Assembly: GCA_910587715.1 (NCBI GenBank)
Contig: CAJUMV010000003.1
Location: forward strand, 1 to 64,000
DNA: 64,000 nucleotides
Source of the DNA: an uncultured Lachnospiraceae bacterium
GTDB lineage: Bacteria > Bacillota > Clostridia > Lachnospirales > Lachnospiraceae
Direction of reading: 5' to 3'
The position numbers were made by a program, and so were the translations under genes. Positions 10,109-19,374 of the stretch are shown here, one piece after another. A model generated the notes under the pieces. It made no database searches, was not told the origin of the DNA, and was given only the letters and a program-made list of their open reading frames with translations. The first letter of the stretch is position 1, and the number at the start of each line of letters is the position of its first letter.

Positions 10109-11038
10109 ATGGCAATAGAGAATCGGTATGATATCATAACGAGAATCAACGAATATTATGGCAGGATGAGCAAGGGACAGAAGGCGATTTCTGCTTTTAT
10201 CTACGACCACTACGATCAGGCGGTGTTTATGACTGCGGCGAAGCTGGGGGATACGGTGGGAGTCAGCGAGTCCACCGTGGTGCGCTATGCCATGTTCATC
10301 GGTTACAACGGCTATCCGGAGTTTCAGCGGGATTTGGAATACTGGGTGCAGAATAAAATCAATTCCGTACAGAAGATTGGTGCGAAATACGGAAAGAGCA
10401 GCCAGTCGGAAATTTTAAATTCCGTTCTGCAGGCGGATATCGAGAAGATACAGGATACCATCCACAATTTGGATCCGACGGCTTTTGAGACGGCGGTGGA
10501 TATCATTCTGGAAGCGAAGTCGGTCTATATCATGGGCGTCAGAAGCTGCGAGCCGCTGGCGGACTTTTTGCAGTTTTATCTGAATATGATACGGGGCAAT
10601 GTGGTGCTTTTAAAAACAACAAGTGTTTCGGAAACCTTTGAGCAGATGATACGCATTGATGAGCGCGATGCTTTCGTGGGAATCAGCTTTCCGAGATATT
10701 CCATGAGAACTTTGAAGGCGATGGAGTTTGCCAACGACAGAAATGCCAAGGTGATCGCGGTGACGGATTCGGTGCATTCACCGATGAATCTTTACTCCTC
10801 CTGTAATCTCTTTGCCAGAAGCGATATGGTCTCCATCGTAGATTCACTGGTGGCGCCTCTTAGCATGATAAACGCGCTGGTGGTGGCGATGTGCTTGAAG
10901 CAGCCGGAGGAAGTGAAGGAGAACCTTAAGAATCTGGAAGAGGCTTGGAATAATTATCAGGTTTACCTGAATGATGAGATTAACTTTATTGATGAGGAGC
11001 CGATGTTAAATTACCCCTTGAGAAAAAGGTCGGAATAA
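10109..11038 (+). CDS. MurR/RpiR family transcriptional regulator (HTH + SIS domain)
   Basis: 309 residues from the ATG at 10109, preferred over an in-frame TTG six bases upstream. The N-terminal HTH_6 domain (residues 1-80) contains AKLGDTVGVSESTVVRYAMF. The C-terminal sugar-isomerase (SIS) domain (about 115-270) contains VYIMGVRSCEPLADFL. Such proteins sense phosphosugars, often amino sugars, and control catabolic genes. No sugar pathway gene is adjacent; the next gene, 1 bp downstream, encodes a flavoprotein, so the regulon lies elsewhere or the linkage is only positional. Confidence 0.85.
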   Translation: MAIENRYDIITRINEYYGRMSKGQKAISAFIYDHYDQAVFMTAAKLGDTVGVSESTVVRYAMFIGYNGYPEFQRDLEYWVQNKINSVQKIGAKYGKSSQSEILNSVLQADIEKIQDTIHNLDPTAFETAVDIILEAKSVYIMGVRSCEPLADFLQFYLNMIRGNVVLLKTTSVSETFEQMIRIDERDAFVGISFPRYSMRTLKAMEFANDRNAKVIAVTDSVHSPMNLYSSCNLFARSDMVSIVDSLVAPLSMINALVVAMCLKQPEEVKENLKNLEEAWNNYQVYLNDEINFIDEEPMLNYPLRKRSE

Positions 11039-11039
11039 T

Positions 11040-12299
11040 ATGAATATGGACAAGAATCAGGCGGTCGTGATTGGCGGCGGCGCGGCGGGAATGATGGCTG
11101 CAGCGGCTGCGGCGGAAAACGGACGCTCTGTTATTTTATTAGAGAAAAATGAAAAACTCGGCAAAAAGCTGTATATCACTGGCAAGGGGCGTTGTAATGT
11201 GACCAATGCCTGTGGGCGGGACAAGTTTTTTGAAAATATTGTCAGTAATCCGAAGTTTCTGTACAGCGCGTTTTCTGCATTTGATAACAAACGGTTGGAA
11301 ATGTTTTTGAAGGATAACGGTTGTCACTTAAAAGAGGAGCGCGGGGAGAGAGTATTTCCGGTTTCGGACCATGCGTCTGACGTGACGGCCGCTTTTGAAC
11401 GATTTTTAAAGAAAAACGGGGTACAGGTGCGGCTTCACAGCAAGGTTCGGGAACTGGAGACGGACGGCGAAAAAATAACGGGCGTAATTTTGGAGGACGG
11501 AAGCGTGATTCCTGCAGGGCGCGTGATTGTGGCGACGGGGGGTCTGTCTTATCCGGGTACGGGCTCTACCGGGGACGGATACCGTATGGCGCAGGCTTTG
11601 GGGCATAAAGTGACGGATTGTATGCCGGCGCTTGTTTCTCTGGAAATGGAGGAAGAATGGTGCAAAAAATTACAGGGGTTATCTTTAAAAAACGTGTCCT
11701 TGATCATGAGCTGCGGGAAAAAGAAGCTGTATGAGGGCTTCGGGGAGATGCTGTTTACCCATTATGGGGTGAGCGGACCGCTCGTTTTGTCGGCAAGCAG
11801 CTTTTACGGGAAAAGGAAGGGGACAGAGCCGGTGGTTTTGACAATCGATTTGAAGCCTGCACTCTCGGAGGAACAGCTTGATAAAAGGATTTTGAGGGAC
11901 TTCGAGGAGAATCGGAACCGGCAGTTTAAAAATGCGCTGGGAGGACTCTATCCGTCGAAGATGATTTCTGTTATGATAGAGAGGTCGGGCATTGACCCTG
12001 AGAAAAAGGTGCATGAGGTGACGAAGCAGGAAAGGCGGCGTCTGGCGGAGCTGACAAAGGTTTTTACCATGCATGTGCGTGAAAGAAGAGGCTTTGACGA
12101 AGCGGTCATTACGCAGGGCGGCGTGTCAGTGAAGGAGGTCAATCCTTCCACCATGGAGTCTAAGCTCGTGCGTGGACTTTATTTTGCGGGGGAGGTACTG
12201 GATTTAGATGCGTTGACGGGAGGGTTTAACTTACAGATTGCATGGTCTACGGGGTATCTGGCAGGGAAGAGCTGTACGGAAATGGAAGGAGAAAAATAA
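11040..12299 (+). CDS. NAD(P)/FAD-dependent oxidoreductase, HI0933/BaiN-like
   Basis: 419 residues. The N-terminal Rossmann FAD motif is VVIGGGAAGMMAA, followed by the family signature LGKKLYITGKGRCNVTNA. VATGGLSYPGTGSTGDGY is the mid-protein signature, and LYFAGEVLDLDALTGGFNLQIAW ends the second FAD half. Members are conserved flavoproteins, some of which reduce bile-acid intermediates (BaiN); most have no proven substrate. The gene is followed within 3 bp by cmk and probably co-transcribed with it, an arrangement common in Clostridia. No specific reaction can be inferred. Confidence 0.85.
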   Translation: MNMDKNQAVVIGGGAAGMMAAAAAAENGRSVILLEKNEKLGKKLYITGKGRCNVTNACGRDKFFENIVSNPKFLYSAFSAFDNKRLEMFLKDNGCHLKEERGERVFPVSDHASDVTAAFERFLKKNGVQVRLHSKVRELETDGEKITGVILEDGSVIPAGRVIVATGGLSYPGTGSTGDGYRMAQALGHKVTDCMPALVSLEMEEEWCKKLQGLSLKNVSLIMSCGKKKLYEGFGEMLFTHYGVSGPLVLSASSFYGKRKGTEPVVLTIDLKPALSEEQLDKRILRDFEENRNRQFKNALGGLYPSKMISVMIERSGIDPEKKVHEVTKQERRRLAELTKVFTMHVRERRGFDEAVITQGGVSVKEVNPSTMESKLVRGLYFAGEVLDLDALTGGFNLQIAWSTGYLAGKSCTEMEGEK

Positions 12300-12302
12300 C
12301 AC

Positions 12303-12953
12303 ATGGGATTTAATATTGCGATTGATGGGCCTGCAGGTGCAGGAAAGAGTACGATTGCTAAGATGATAGCGGCGAAGAAGGGATATATTTATGTGGACAC
12401 GGGAGCCATGTATCGTGCCATGGCGCTGTATCTGCTGCGGGAGAACGTGCTGCCGGAGCAGATTGACGAGAAATGCCAGGGGGCGGATATCACCATCGGT
12501 TATGAAAACGGCGAGCAGGTGGTTTATTTAAACGGAGAAAACGTAAACGCTTATATTCGCACGGAGGAGGTGGGCAGAATGGCTTCCGTCAGCAGCCCGA
12601 ACCCCAATGTACGTAAAAAACTGACGCAGTTACAGCAGAAGCTGGCGGCGGATGCGGATGTGGTAATGGATGGGCGTGATATCGGCACCTGCGTGCTGCC
12701 GGATGCCCAGGTGAAGGTGTATCTGACGGCGGACAGCCATGAGAGGGCGCTGCGCCGTTATAAGGAGCTTACGGCGAAAGGGGAAGACTGCGAGCTTGAC
12801 ACGATTGAGAAGGATATCATTGAGCGCGACAGGCAGGACATGACGAGAGAGATTTCTCCGTTAAAGCAGGCGGAAGACGCGGTGCTTATCGACTCTTCCC
12901 ATATGACGGTGGAAGAGGTGGCGGATGCTATCATCTCCCTATGTGGAGGTTGA
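12303..12953 (+). CDS. cmk: Cytidylate kinase
   Basis: 216 residues, full length for the family. P-loop GPAGAGKST at residues 9-17; nucleotide-binding segment YVDTGAMYRAMA; VMDGRDIGTCVLPDA is the conserved CMP-binding and catalytic region; the LID region is near RDRQDMTRE. It phosphorylates CMP and dCMP with ATP in pyrimidine nucleotide recycling. A GAAGGAGAA site precedes the ATG. The stop codon is 4 bp before the ispH start, and the gene is part of the flavoprotein-cmk-ispH-S1 run. Confidence 0.95.
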   Translation: MGFNIAIDGPAGAGKSTIAKMIAAKKGYIYVDTGAMYRAMALYLLRENVLPEQIDEKCQGADITIGYENGEQVVYLNGENVNAYIRTEEVGRMASVSSPNPNVRKKLTQLQQKLAADADVVMDGRDIGTCVLPDAQVKVYLTADSHERALRRYKELTAKGEDCELDTIEKDIIERDRQDMTREISPLKQAEDAVLIDSSHMTVEEVADAIISLCGG

Positions 12954-12957
12954 TGTG

Positions 12958-13827
12958 ATGGAAGTGATTCTGGCGGAGCACGCGGGGTTCTGCTTCGGCG
13001 TGCAGCGGGCGGTGGATACCGTATATGAGCAGATCGAGCGCAGGGAGGAAGGTGGGATGCCGATTTATACCTTTGGCCCTATCATACATAACGAAGAGGT
13101 GGTAAATGACCTGCAAAGGCGTGGCGTGCGTGTGCTTGATTCCCTTGCGGACGCGGCACGGGTTCCAAAGGCGGAGCGTGGCACGGTGATCATCCGTTCT
13201 CATGGAGTGGAAAAAAGCGTCTGTGAAAATCTGGAAGCGCTGGGTTTTGAGTTAGTGGATGCCACCTGTCCCTTTGTGAAACGGATTCATACTATTGTGG
13301 AGAAGGAGAGCGCGGCAGGTAAAAGTGTCGTGATTGTCGGCAACGCAGGGCACCCAGAGGTGGAGGGTATCAAGGGCTGGTCAACGTCCGAAACATATAT
13401 TGTGGAGTCTGTGGAAGAGGCGGAAAATCTTGTGTACAGACCAGAAGAAGAACTGTGTATTGTTTCGCAAACGACATTTAACTACAAGAAATTTCAAGAT
13501 GTGGTTGAAATTTTCAAGGAAAGAGGTTACAATGGTAGTGTTGTGAATACTGTATGTAACGCTACGGAAGTGCGACAGGCCGAGGCCAGAGAACTTGCGG
13601 CACGGGTTGATGTAATGATTGTTATAGGTGGGAATCATAGCTCTAACACAAGAAAGCTCTATGAGATTTGCAGGCAGGAGTGCGAAATGACCTACTATAT
13701 ACAGACACTCGACGACTTGCATTTAAGGTTACCTGAATCTGTCCGACTGGTGGGTATTACAGCAGGGGCTTCAACCCCAAACAATATTATCGAGGAGGTT
13801 CAAAATTATGTCAGAATTAACTTTTGA
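12958..13827 (+). CDS. ispH: 4-hydroxy-3-methylbut-2-enyl diphosphate reductase
   Basis: 289 residues from the ATG at 12958, which follows a GGAGGT site inside the end of cmk; the GTG at 12955 is an alternative. The three iron-sulfur ligand cysteines are in HAGFCFGVQRAVD, DATCPFVKRIH and NTVCNATEVRQAE. The catalytic region GGNHSSNTRKL and the C-terminal GASTPNNIIEEV are intact. It makes IPP and DMAPP in the last step of the MEP isoprenoid pathway. The last 20 bp overlap the S1 gene in another frame; in many Clostridia the two are one fused protein. Confidence 0.95.
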   Translation: MEVILAEHAGFCFGVQRAVDTVYEQIERREEGGMPIYTFGPIIHNEEVVNDLQRRGVRVLDSLADAARVPKAERGTVIIRSHGVEKSVCENLEALGFELVDATCPFVKRIHTIVEKESAAGKSVVIVGNAGHPEVEGIKGWSTSETYIVESVEEAENLVYRPEEELCIVSQTTFNYKKFQDVVEIFKERGYNGSVVNTVCNATEVRQAEARELAARVDVMIVIGGNHSSNTRKLYEICRQECEMTYYIQTLDDLHLRLPESVRLVGITAGASTPNNIIEEVQNYVRINF

Positions 13828-14947
13828 ACAAATGTTAGAGGAGTCATTAAAGACAATACACACAGGAGAGGTTGTTGAAGGTACCGTTATCGATGTAAAG
13901 CCGGAAGAGATCATTCTCAACATCGGATATAAGTCAGATGGCGTTTTAACGAGAAATGAATATACAAACGAACCCAATGTAGATTTGACAACCATCGCGA
14001 AGCCGGGTGACACTATGGAAGTAAAGGTGCTCAAGGTGAATGACGGTGAGGGACAGGTTCTCCTTACCTACAAGCGTCTCGCGGCGGACAGAGGGAACAA
14101 GCGCATCGAGGAAGCATACGAGAACAGAGAAGTACTTACTGCGAAGGTGGCACAGGTGCTGGACGGCGGCTTAAGTGTCGTTGTGGAAGAGGTGAGAATC
14201 TTCATCCCGGCAAGTCTTGTATCCGATACTTATGAGAAAGATCTGAACAAGTACGCGGGGCAGGAGATTCAGTTTGTCATCAGTGAGTACAATCCGAAGA
14301 GAAGAAGATACATCGGCGACAGAAAACAGCTTATCCTTGAGGAGAAGGCGGAGCTGCAGAAGAAACTGTTTGAGACGATTAAAATCGGCGATACCGTGGA
14401 AGGTACGGTTAAGAATGTAACGGATTTCGGCGCATTCATCGATTTGGGCGGCTGTGACGGTCTGCTTCATATCTCCGAAATGTCCTGGGGCAGAGTGGAG
14501 AATCCGAAGAAGGTATTTAAGGTTGGTGATGTGGTAAAGGTGCTGATTAAGGACATTTCCGGCACCAAGATTGCTTTAAGCCTTAAGTTTGAAGACCAGA
14601 ATCCCTGGAAGGATGCGGCGAGCAAATACGCGGTAGGCACTGAGGTGACCGGTAAGGTGGCGCGCATGACGGATTTCGGCGCATTTATCGAGTTAGAGCC
14701 CGGTATTGACGCGCTGCTGCATGTGTCCCAGATTTCTAAGGAACATATTGACAAGCCCTCCGATGTACTTAAGAGCGGCGAGAAAGTGACGGCGAAGGTT
14801 GTTGACTTCAACGAGGCGGACAAGAAAATCAGCCTGAGTATCAAGGCAATGTTTGCACCGGAGCCTAAGGCTGAGAAGGCTGCGGACGAGGATGTCGTTT
14901 CCGTAGATATTGACGCGGTGATCGCGGAGGAGGACGCGGCAGAGTAA
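13808..14947 (+). CDS. rpsA: Ribosomal protein S1 family RNA-binding protein, four S1 domains
   Basis: 379 residues. Four OB-fold S1 repeats start near GEVVEGTVIDV (residue 20), VLTAKVAQVLDGG (105), GDTVEGTVKNVTDFGAF (195) and GTEVTGKVARMTDFGAF (278). The last two are canonical, with GLLHISEMSW and ALLHVSQIS. An acidic tail follows. The family binds mRNA on the 30S subunit. The start lies inside ispH behind a GAGGAGG site, so the two are probably translationally coupled. Four repeats instead of the six of E. coli is normal for Firmicutes. Confidence 0.9.
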   Translation: MSELTFEQMLEESLKTIHTGEVVEGTVIDVKPEEIILNIGYKSDGVLTRNEYTNEPNVDLTTIAKPGDTMEVKVLKVNDGEGQVLLTYKRLAADRGNKRIEEAYENREVLTAKVAQVLDGGLSVVVEEVRIFIPASLVSDTYEKDLNKYAGQEIQFVISEYNPKRRRYIGDRKQLILEEKAELQKKLFETIKIGDTVEGTVKNVTDFGAFIDLGGCDGLLHISEMSWGRVENPKKVFKVGDVVKVLIKDISGTKIALSLKFEDQNPWKDAASKYAVGTEVTGKVARMTDFGAFIELEPGIDALLHVSQISKEHIDKPSDVLKSGEKVTAKVVDFNEADKKISLSIKAMFAPEPKAEKAADEDVVSVDIDAVIAEEDAAE

Positions 14948-14972
14948 GACAAAATAAAGGCGGTGGGGATCC

Positions 14973-15752
14973 ATGGCATATGACTATGAATACTTTAAGA
15001 AAGCGGTTTATGACCTTACGAAAATCGATTTGAACGCTTACAAGGAAAAGCAGATGAAGCGTCGGATTGATACGCTGATTTCCAAGAATAAGGTTGTCGG
15101 ATATGATAATTACGTGAATGTACTTAAGACGGATACTGCCAGATTTGAGGAGTTTGTCAATTATCTGACGATTAACGTTTCTGAGTTTTACAGAAATGTA
15201 GACCAGTGGCAGCTTTTGGATAAGGATATTTTTCCGGAGCTGATTCAGCGTTACGGCAAGAACTTAAAGATATGGAGCGCGGCGTGCTCAACGGGCGACG
15301 AGCCGTATTCTCTTGTGATGGCGCTGTCCAGACATGTGCCGATTAACCAAATCAAGATTTATGCGACGGATTTGGATAAGCAAGTGATTGCGAAGGCGAA
15401 AGTGGGGCTGTACGCGGAGAAGAGTCTGGCAGGTGTGCCTGCGGACTTGAAAAAGAAGTTCTTTACGAAGGTCGGTCCTTCCTATCAGATTTCTGATGAG
15501 ATTAAGAACCGGGTAGAATTTAAAGAACATAATCTGTTGAAAGATACATACCCGACGGATTTTCATTTGATTGTCTGCCGTAATGTGCTGATTTACTTTA
15601 CGGAGGAAGCGAAGGATGAGGTGTTCCGCAAGTTCCAGAAGAGTTTGAAGCCCGGCGGCTATCTGTTTATCGGCAGCACCGAGCAGATTATCAACCATAA
15701 GGATGTGGGCTTTGAACGGAAAAATTCGTTCTTCTACCAGAAACCAATGTAA
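14973..15752 (+). CDS. cheR: Chemotaxis protein methyltransferase CheR
   Basis: 259 residues. The N-terminal helical domain includes the MKRRIDTLISK basic patch that contacts receptors. The SAM-binding motif IWSAACSTGDEPYSLVMAL lies near residues 95-112. Further motifs are YATDLDKQVIAKA and the CRNVLIYF signature near residue 205. It methylates glutamates on chemoreceptors for adaptation. No other che gene is nearby; the only motility neighbour in the window is the flagellin at 47555. It has a GGCGGTGGGG ribosome site and is closed by a strong terminator. Confidence 0.93.
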   Translation: MAYDYEYFKKAVYDLTKIDLNAYKEKQMKRRIDTLISKNKVVGYDNYVNVLKTDTARFEEFVNYLTINVSEFYRNVDQWQLLDKDIFPELIQRYGKNLKIWSAACSTGDEPYSLVMALSRHVPINQIKIYATDLDKQVIAKAKVGLYAEKSLAGVPADLKKKFFTKVGPSYQISDEIKNRVEFKEHNLLKDTYPTDFHLIVCRNVLIYFTEEAKDEVFRKFQKSLKPGGYLFIGSTEQIINHKDVGFERKNSFFYQKPM

Positions 15753-15767
15753 ACAGAGTGAGAAGTG

Positions 15768-15797
15768 AAAGGGCAGCGATTCGTCGCCGCCCTTTTG
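15768..15797. terminator. Bidirectional terminator between cheR and the nuclease gene
   Basis: AAAGGGC-a-GCGA, TTCG loop, TCGC-c-GCCCTTTT. Runs of A and T on both sides make it usable by both converging genes. Confidence 0.85.
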
Positions 15798-15806
15798 GTG
15801 ATCTTA

Positions 15807-16910
15807 TCAGTATGTTTTCGCCATTTTTCCTAATAAGTACTGCGCGTAGCGGGAGAAAAGCTCCCGGTCGGTTTTGCGCTCGTCGGTGAGCTCGAAGAAA
15901 AGTTCGTGGCTCTTATAGTCCCGTTTGAAGAAAGGCTCAATCAAAATGTCCCATTGGGGAAGGAAGAGCCCGTATTTGCGTGTGTAGCAGGTGGCGGCTG
16001 TCGCCTGTGTGCGGTGCGACGCATCTACAAAGGAGGACACCGATTTGTGGAGGGCGATATCTTCCTCCGGCAGATAATAGTAGTCTTTATAGCTTGCGTA
16101 GAAATATTTCATTTCTTCTTCATAAAGGGGCGCTTTCAGAATGCCTTCGCTTTTTTCTCCACTGAAATAGCAACCGTTTGCCAGATTGGAGAGGGAGAAG
16201 GGAAGCGGGGCAGGCAGCGTCAGCTTCATGAGAAGCTCCTGTTTTTCTTGACCATGATAGTCAACATAGCTGTTTGCCTGTACTTTCTTCGCACGGATAT
16301 TTCCGTTAAAAAGGTCATAGAATGCAAGAAGAGGCAAAAGCTGCAACATGCCCTGGATATCGTCGCTGTTATGTAAAAGCAGGAGTGTGCGCGCGTCTGG
16401 GGAAGGATTTTCCACATAATGTCGGTAGACTTCAATCAGCTCGCCGCCGTGGAAGCGGTCTTCCCGGTGGATACCGAGAAGTGTCTCCAGCGTTTTCTGC
16501 TTGCAATTCGGCACGTGCAGAAACGCTTTGTAGGGCGAAACGCGTTTATAGAGGTCGATTCCCTCGTAACTGTCAAAGTTGTGCGGCAGTTTATGCTGTT
16601 CACATTTCTGCAGCAGATAGGGCAAGTCAAAGTTATTGCCGTTAAAGTGAATCAGACGGGTGAAAGAGCCGGCAAACTTGAAGAAAGCGTTCAGCACGGC
16701 AGGCTCCTCTGTGGGATTTTCACAAAACCATTGTCTGATGTGCCAGCTTCCATCCGCGTAAAAAGCCGTTCCGATCAGATAGAGCGAGGAGCTTTTGGCG
16801 GTGAAACCCGTGGTTTCTATATCCAGAAATAAAAACTGTTCCAAGGGAGCGAGGCGCTCTAAAGGATAGTTGATCGTGAAAGATTCCAGGTTATGATTTA
16901 TGATTTGCAT
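15807..16910 (-). CDS. RNase H-like 3'-5' exonuclease domain protein (YprB-like)
   Basis: 367 residues. The FLFLDIETTGF motif near residue 30 is the first DEDD-type acidic motif. LIHFNGNNFDLPYL near residue 118 carries the second (Asn-Phe-Asp), and HNSDDIQGMLQL near residue 190 the last. This matches the PF13482/YprB ribonuclease H-like group found beside or fused to helicases in Firmicutes; the substrate is unproven. The C-terminal 150 residues are unassigned. It is transcribed toward cheR and shares its terminator; the opposite strand of its 5' side carries the rnf promoter region. Confidence 0.82.
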   Translation of the reverse strand: MQIINHNLESFTINYPLERLAPLEQFLFLDIETTGFTAKSSSLYLIGTAFYADGSWHIRQWFCENPTEEPAVLNAFFKFAGSFTRLIHFNGNNFDLPYLLQKCEQHKLPHNFDSYEGIDLYKRVSPYKAFLHVPNCKQKTLETLLGIHREDRFHGGELIEVYRHYVENPSPDARTLLLLHNSDDIQGMLQLLPLLAFYDLFNGNIRAKKVQANSYVDYHGQEKQELLMKLTLPAPLPFSLSNLANGCYFSGEKSEGILKAPLYEEEMKYFYASYKDYYYLPEEDIALHKSVSSFVDASHRTQATAATCYTRKYGLFLPQWDILIEPFFKRDYKSHELFFELTDERKTDRELFSRYAQYLLGKMAKTY

Positions 16911-16989
16911 ATATTTCCTCCGTTCTTTTCATCATCTTAACATATTTTCCGAATTAGCAGTAGTTTTTTTCGTCGAAAAATAGTATATT

Positions 16990-16995
16990 TATAAT
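16990..16995 (+). promoter_or_regulatory. Possible -10 box of the rnf operon
   Basis: TATAAT in an AT-rich stretch 58 bp before rnfC. No good -35 hexamer is visible at the usual distance (only a T run), so the promoter is uncertain or needs an activator. Confidence 0.35.
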
Positions 16996-17052
16996 AGCGG
17001 TTCCATCCGACTTAAGGTGTGAGCTGAATGCGAAAGGAGCAGGGTTACAAGT

Positions 17053-18369
17053 ATGGCAAAATTAACATTTAACGGCGGCATACATCCCTACGACGGGAAG
17101 GATTTGTCAAAGGATAAGCCCATCAAGGCGGTGCTGCCCAAGGGAGATTTAGTGTACCCGCTGTCCCAGCATATCGGTGCACCCGCCAAACCCATCGTAG
17201 AGAAGGGCGACCGGGTTTTGACAGGGCAGAAGATTGCGGAAGCGGGCGGTTTTGTGTCTGCGCCCATTTACGCGACGGTATCGGGCACGGTGAAGGCGAT
17301 TGAGCCGAGACGCGTGGTCACGGGCGACAGCGTGATGAGCATTATTATTGAAAACGACGGTCTTTACGAGGAAGTAGAGTATCCGGCGCGGAAACCTCTC
17401 GAGGAGATGACGAGAGAAGAAATTATCGAGTGTGTGAAGGAAGCGGGCATTGTAGGCATGGGAGGCGCGGGTTTCCCGACCTTCATTAAACTTTCGCCCA
17501 AGGAACCGGAAAAGATCGACTACGTGATCGCGAACTGTGCGGAGTGCGAGCCTTATCTGACATCCGATTACCGCAGGATGTTAGAGGAGCCGGAGAAACT
17601 TATCGGAGGACTCAAGGTTTCCTTAAAGCTCTTTGAGAACGCGAGGGGCATTCTGGCGGTGGAGGATAATAAGCCGGATTGCATTGAAAAATTAAGAGAG
17701 CTGGTAAAGGACGAGCCGCGTATCAGCGTGAAGGAGCTAAAAACCAAGTACCCGCAGGGTGCTGAGCGGCAGATTATATATGCGACCACGGGAAGGGCGA
17801 TTAATTCTTCCATGCTCCCGGCGGATGCGGGGTGCGTGGTGAATAATGTAGATACCGTGGTGGCAATCTACCATGCGGTAATCGAGGGGAAACCGCTGAT
17901 GAACCGTATTGTTACGGTGACCGGGGACGCGATTGCCAACCCGCAGAATTTTATCGTGCGGATTGGCACGAACTATTATGAACTGGTGGAGGAAGCGGGC
18001 GGCTTTAAGCAGGATCCGGTTAAAATTGTGTCCGGCGGGCCGATGATGGGCTTTGCCCTTTTCGGGCTGGATGTGCCGACTACCAAGACGGCTTCGGCGC
18101 TCCTGTGTCTCACGGAGGATGAAGTGTCCCGCATGGAGCCTTCCGCCTGCATCAACTGTGGGCGCTGCGTGGAGGTCTGCCCGGGGCGGGTGGTGCCCAA
18201 ACTTCTGGCGGTGGCTGCGGCCAACGGGGACGAGGAGACATTTCTTGCCCATGACGGCATGGAATGCTGCGAATGCGGCTGCTGCAGCTTCGTCTGCCCG
18301 GCGAAACGGCATCTGACACAGAATATCAAATCCATGCGCAAGCTCCTGCTTGCCAAGAAGAAGAAATAA
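17053..18369 (+). CDS. rnfC: Rnf complex subunit C (NADH-oxidising, two 4Fe-4S)
   Basis: 438 residues, clostridial length without the long C-terminal repeats of enterobacterial RnfC. GIVGMGGAGFPTFIKL is the glycine-rich FMN/NADH-binding segment. CINCGRCVEVCP and CECGCCSFVCP near the C terminus are ligand sets for two 4Fe-4S clusters. It sits on the cytoplasmic side and exchanges electrons with NADH in the ferredoxin:NAD+ oxidoreductase that pumps Na+ or H+. First gene of rnfCDGEAB, with a GAAAGGAG site upstream. Confidence 0.95.
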   Translation: MAKLTFNGGIHPYDGKDLSKDKPIKAVLPKGDLVYPLSQHIGAPAKPIVEKGDRVLTGQKIAEAGGFVSAPIYATVSGTVKAIEPRRVVTGDSVMSIIIENDGLYEEVEYPARKPLEEMTREEIIECVKEAGIVGMGGAGFPTFIKLSPKEPEKIDYVIANCAECEPYLTSDYRRMLEEPEKLIGGLKVSLKLFENARGILAVEDNKPDCIEKLRELVKDEPRISVKELKTKYPQGAERQIIYATTGRAINSSMLPADAGCVVNNVDTVVAIYHAVIEGKPLMNRIVTVTGDAIANPQNFIVRIGTNYYELVEEAGGFKQDPVKIVSGGPMMGFALFGLDVPTTKTASALLCLTEDEVSRMEPSACINCGRCVEVCPGRVVPKLLAVAAANGDEETFLAHDGMECCECGCCSFVCPAKRHLTQNIKSMRKLLLAKKKK

Positions 18370-18441
18370 AAGACGAAGTAACGGTTCAAAACCGTGAAGG
18401 TGTTTGAGCAAGTTACGACGAAAGGAGCATAGATTGTAGAG

Positions 18442-19374
18442 ATGAGTGATTTAATGAAAGTGTCTTCCAACCCTCATGTCAGATCGAAGTCCACCACCGC
18501 GAGCATTATGCTGACCGTGGTGATCGCCCTTCTTCCGGCGGCTGGATTTGGCATTTATAACTTCGGACCCAAGGCGCTGCTGTTGATTTTGGTGACAGTA
18601 GCTTCCACGGTGGCGACGGAGTTTGTGTTTGAGAAGATTTGTAAGAAAAAGATAACCATAGGAGATTATTCCGCGGTGGTGACGGGACTGCTTCTGGCGC
18701 TTAATCTGCCGGTGTCCGCACCGTGGTGGATAGGCGTGGTGGGCGGCGTGTTCGCCATTTTGGTGGTGAAGATGCTGTTTGGCGGCATCGGACAGAACTT
18801 TATGAACCCGGCGCTCGGCGCTCGGTGTTTCCTGCTGATTTCCTTTACGTCCATTATGACGAATTTCGACTGTGACGCGTACACGGGGGCGACGCCCCTC
18901 GCCGCGTTAAAGAGCGGGGAGTCCGTTAACATTCTGGATATGGTGATCGGCCGCACGGCGGGAACCATCGGTGAGACGTCCATGATTGCCATCGTGATTG
19001 GTGCCTGCATTCTGATTTTGTTCGGTATCATTGATCTGCGCATTCCGGGTACCTATATTGTGACGCTGGCGGTATTTGTGACGCTGTTCGGCGGTCGGGG
19101 TTTCAACTGGCCTTACATATCCGCCCATCTTTCCGGCGGCGGTCTGATGCTGGGCGCGTTCTTTATGGCGACGGACTATGTGACGAGACCGATCACGAAA
19201 AAAGGACAGTATGTGTTTGGCTTTTTGCTGGGCGTCCTGACGGGGATTTTCCGTATCTTCGGTCCCTCCGCGGAGGGCGTGTCTTACGCGATCATCATCG
19301 GCAACCTCTTAGTGCCGCTGATTGAGAAGGTCACTCTTCCGAAAGCATTTGGGAAAGGAGGAGAGAAGGCATGA
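18442..19374 (+). CDS. rnfD: Rnf complex subunit D
   Basis: 310 residues with about nine hydrophobic membrane segments. SNPHVRSKSTTASIM is the conserved start of RnfD/NqrB proteins. DAYTGATPLAALKSG holds the S/TGAT motif whose threonine carries covalent FMN. It lies 72 bp after rnfC; the gap holds an ACGGTT/AACCGT hairpin without a T run and an AAAGGAG site rather far (about 15 bp) from the ATG, so a start at 18457 is possible. It overlaps rnfG by 4 bp. Confidence 0.95.
   Translation: MSDLMKVSSNPHVRSKSTTASIMLTVVIALLPAAGFGIYNFGPKALLLILVTVASTVATEFVFEKICKKKITIGDYSAVVTGLLLALNLPVSAPWWIGVVGGVFAILVVKMLFGGIGQNFMNPALGARCFLLISFTSIMTNFDCDAYTGATPLAALKSGESVNILDMVIGRTAGTIGETSMIAIVIGACILILFGIIDLRIPGTYIVTLAVFVTLFGGRGFNWPYISAHLSGGGLMLGAFFMATDYVTRPITKKGQYVFGFLLGVLTGIFRIFGPSAEGVSYAIIIGNLLVPLIEKVTLPKAFGKGGEKA

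Noticed and set aside
15906..16832. Several plus-strand frames opposite the nuclease gene
   Set aside because: Shadows of the minus-strand gene, without ribosome sites or family resemblance.
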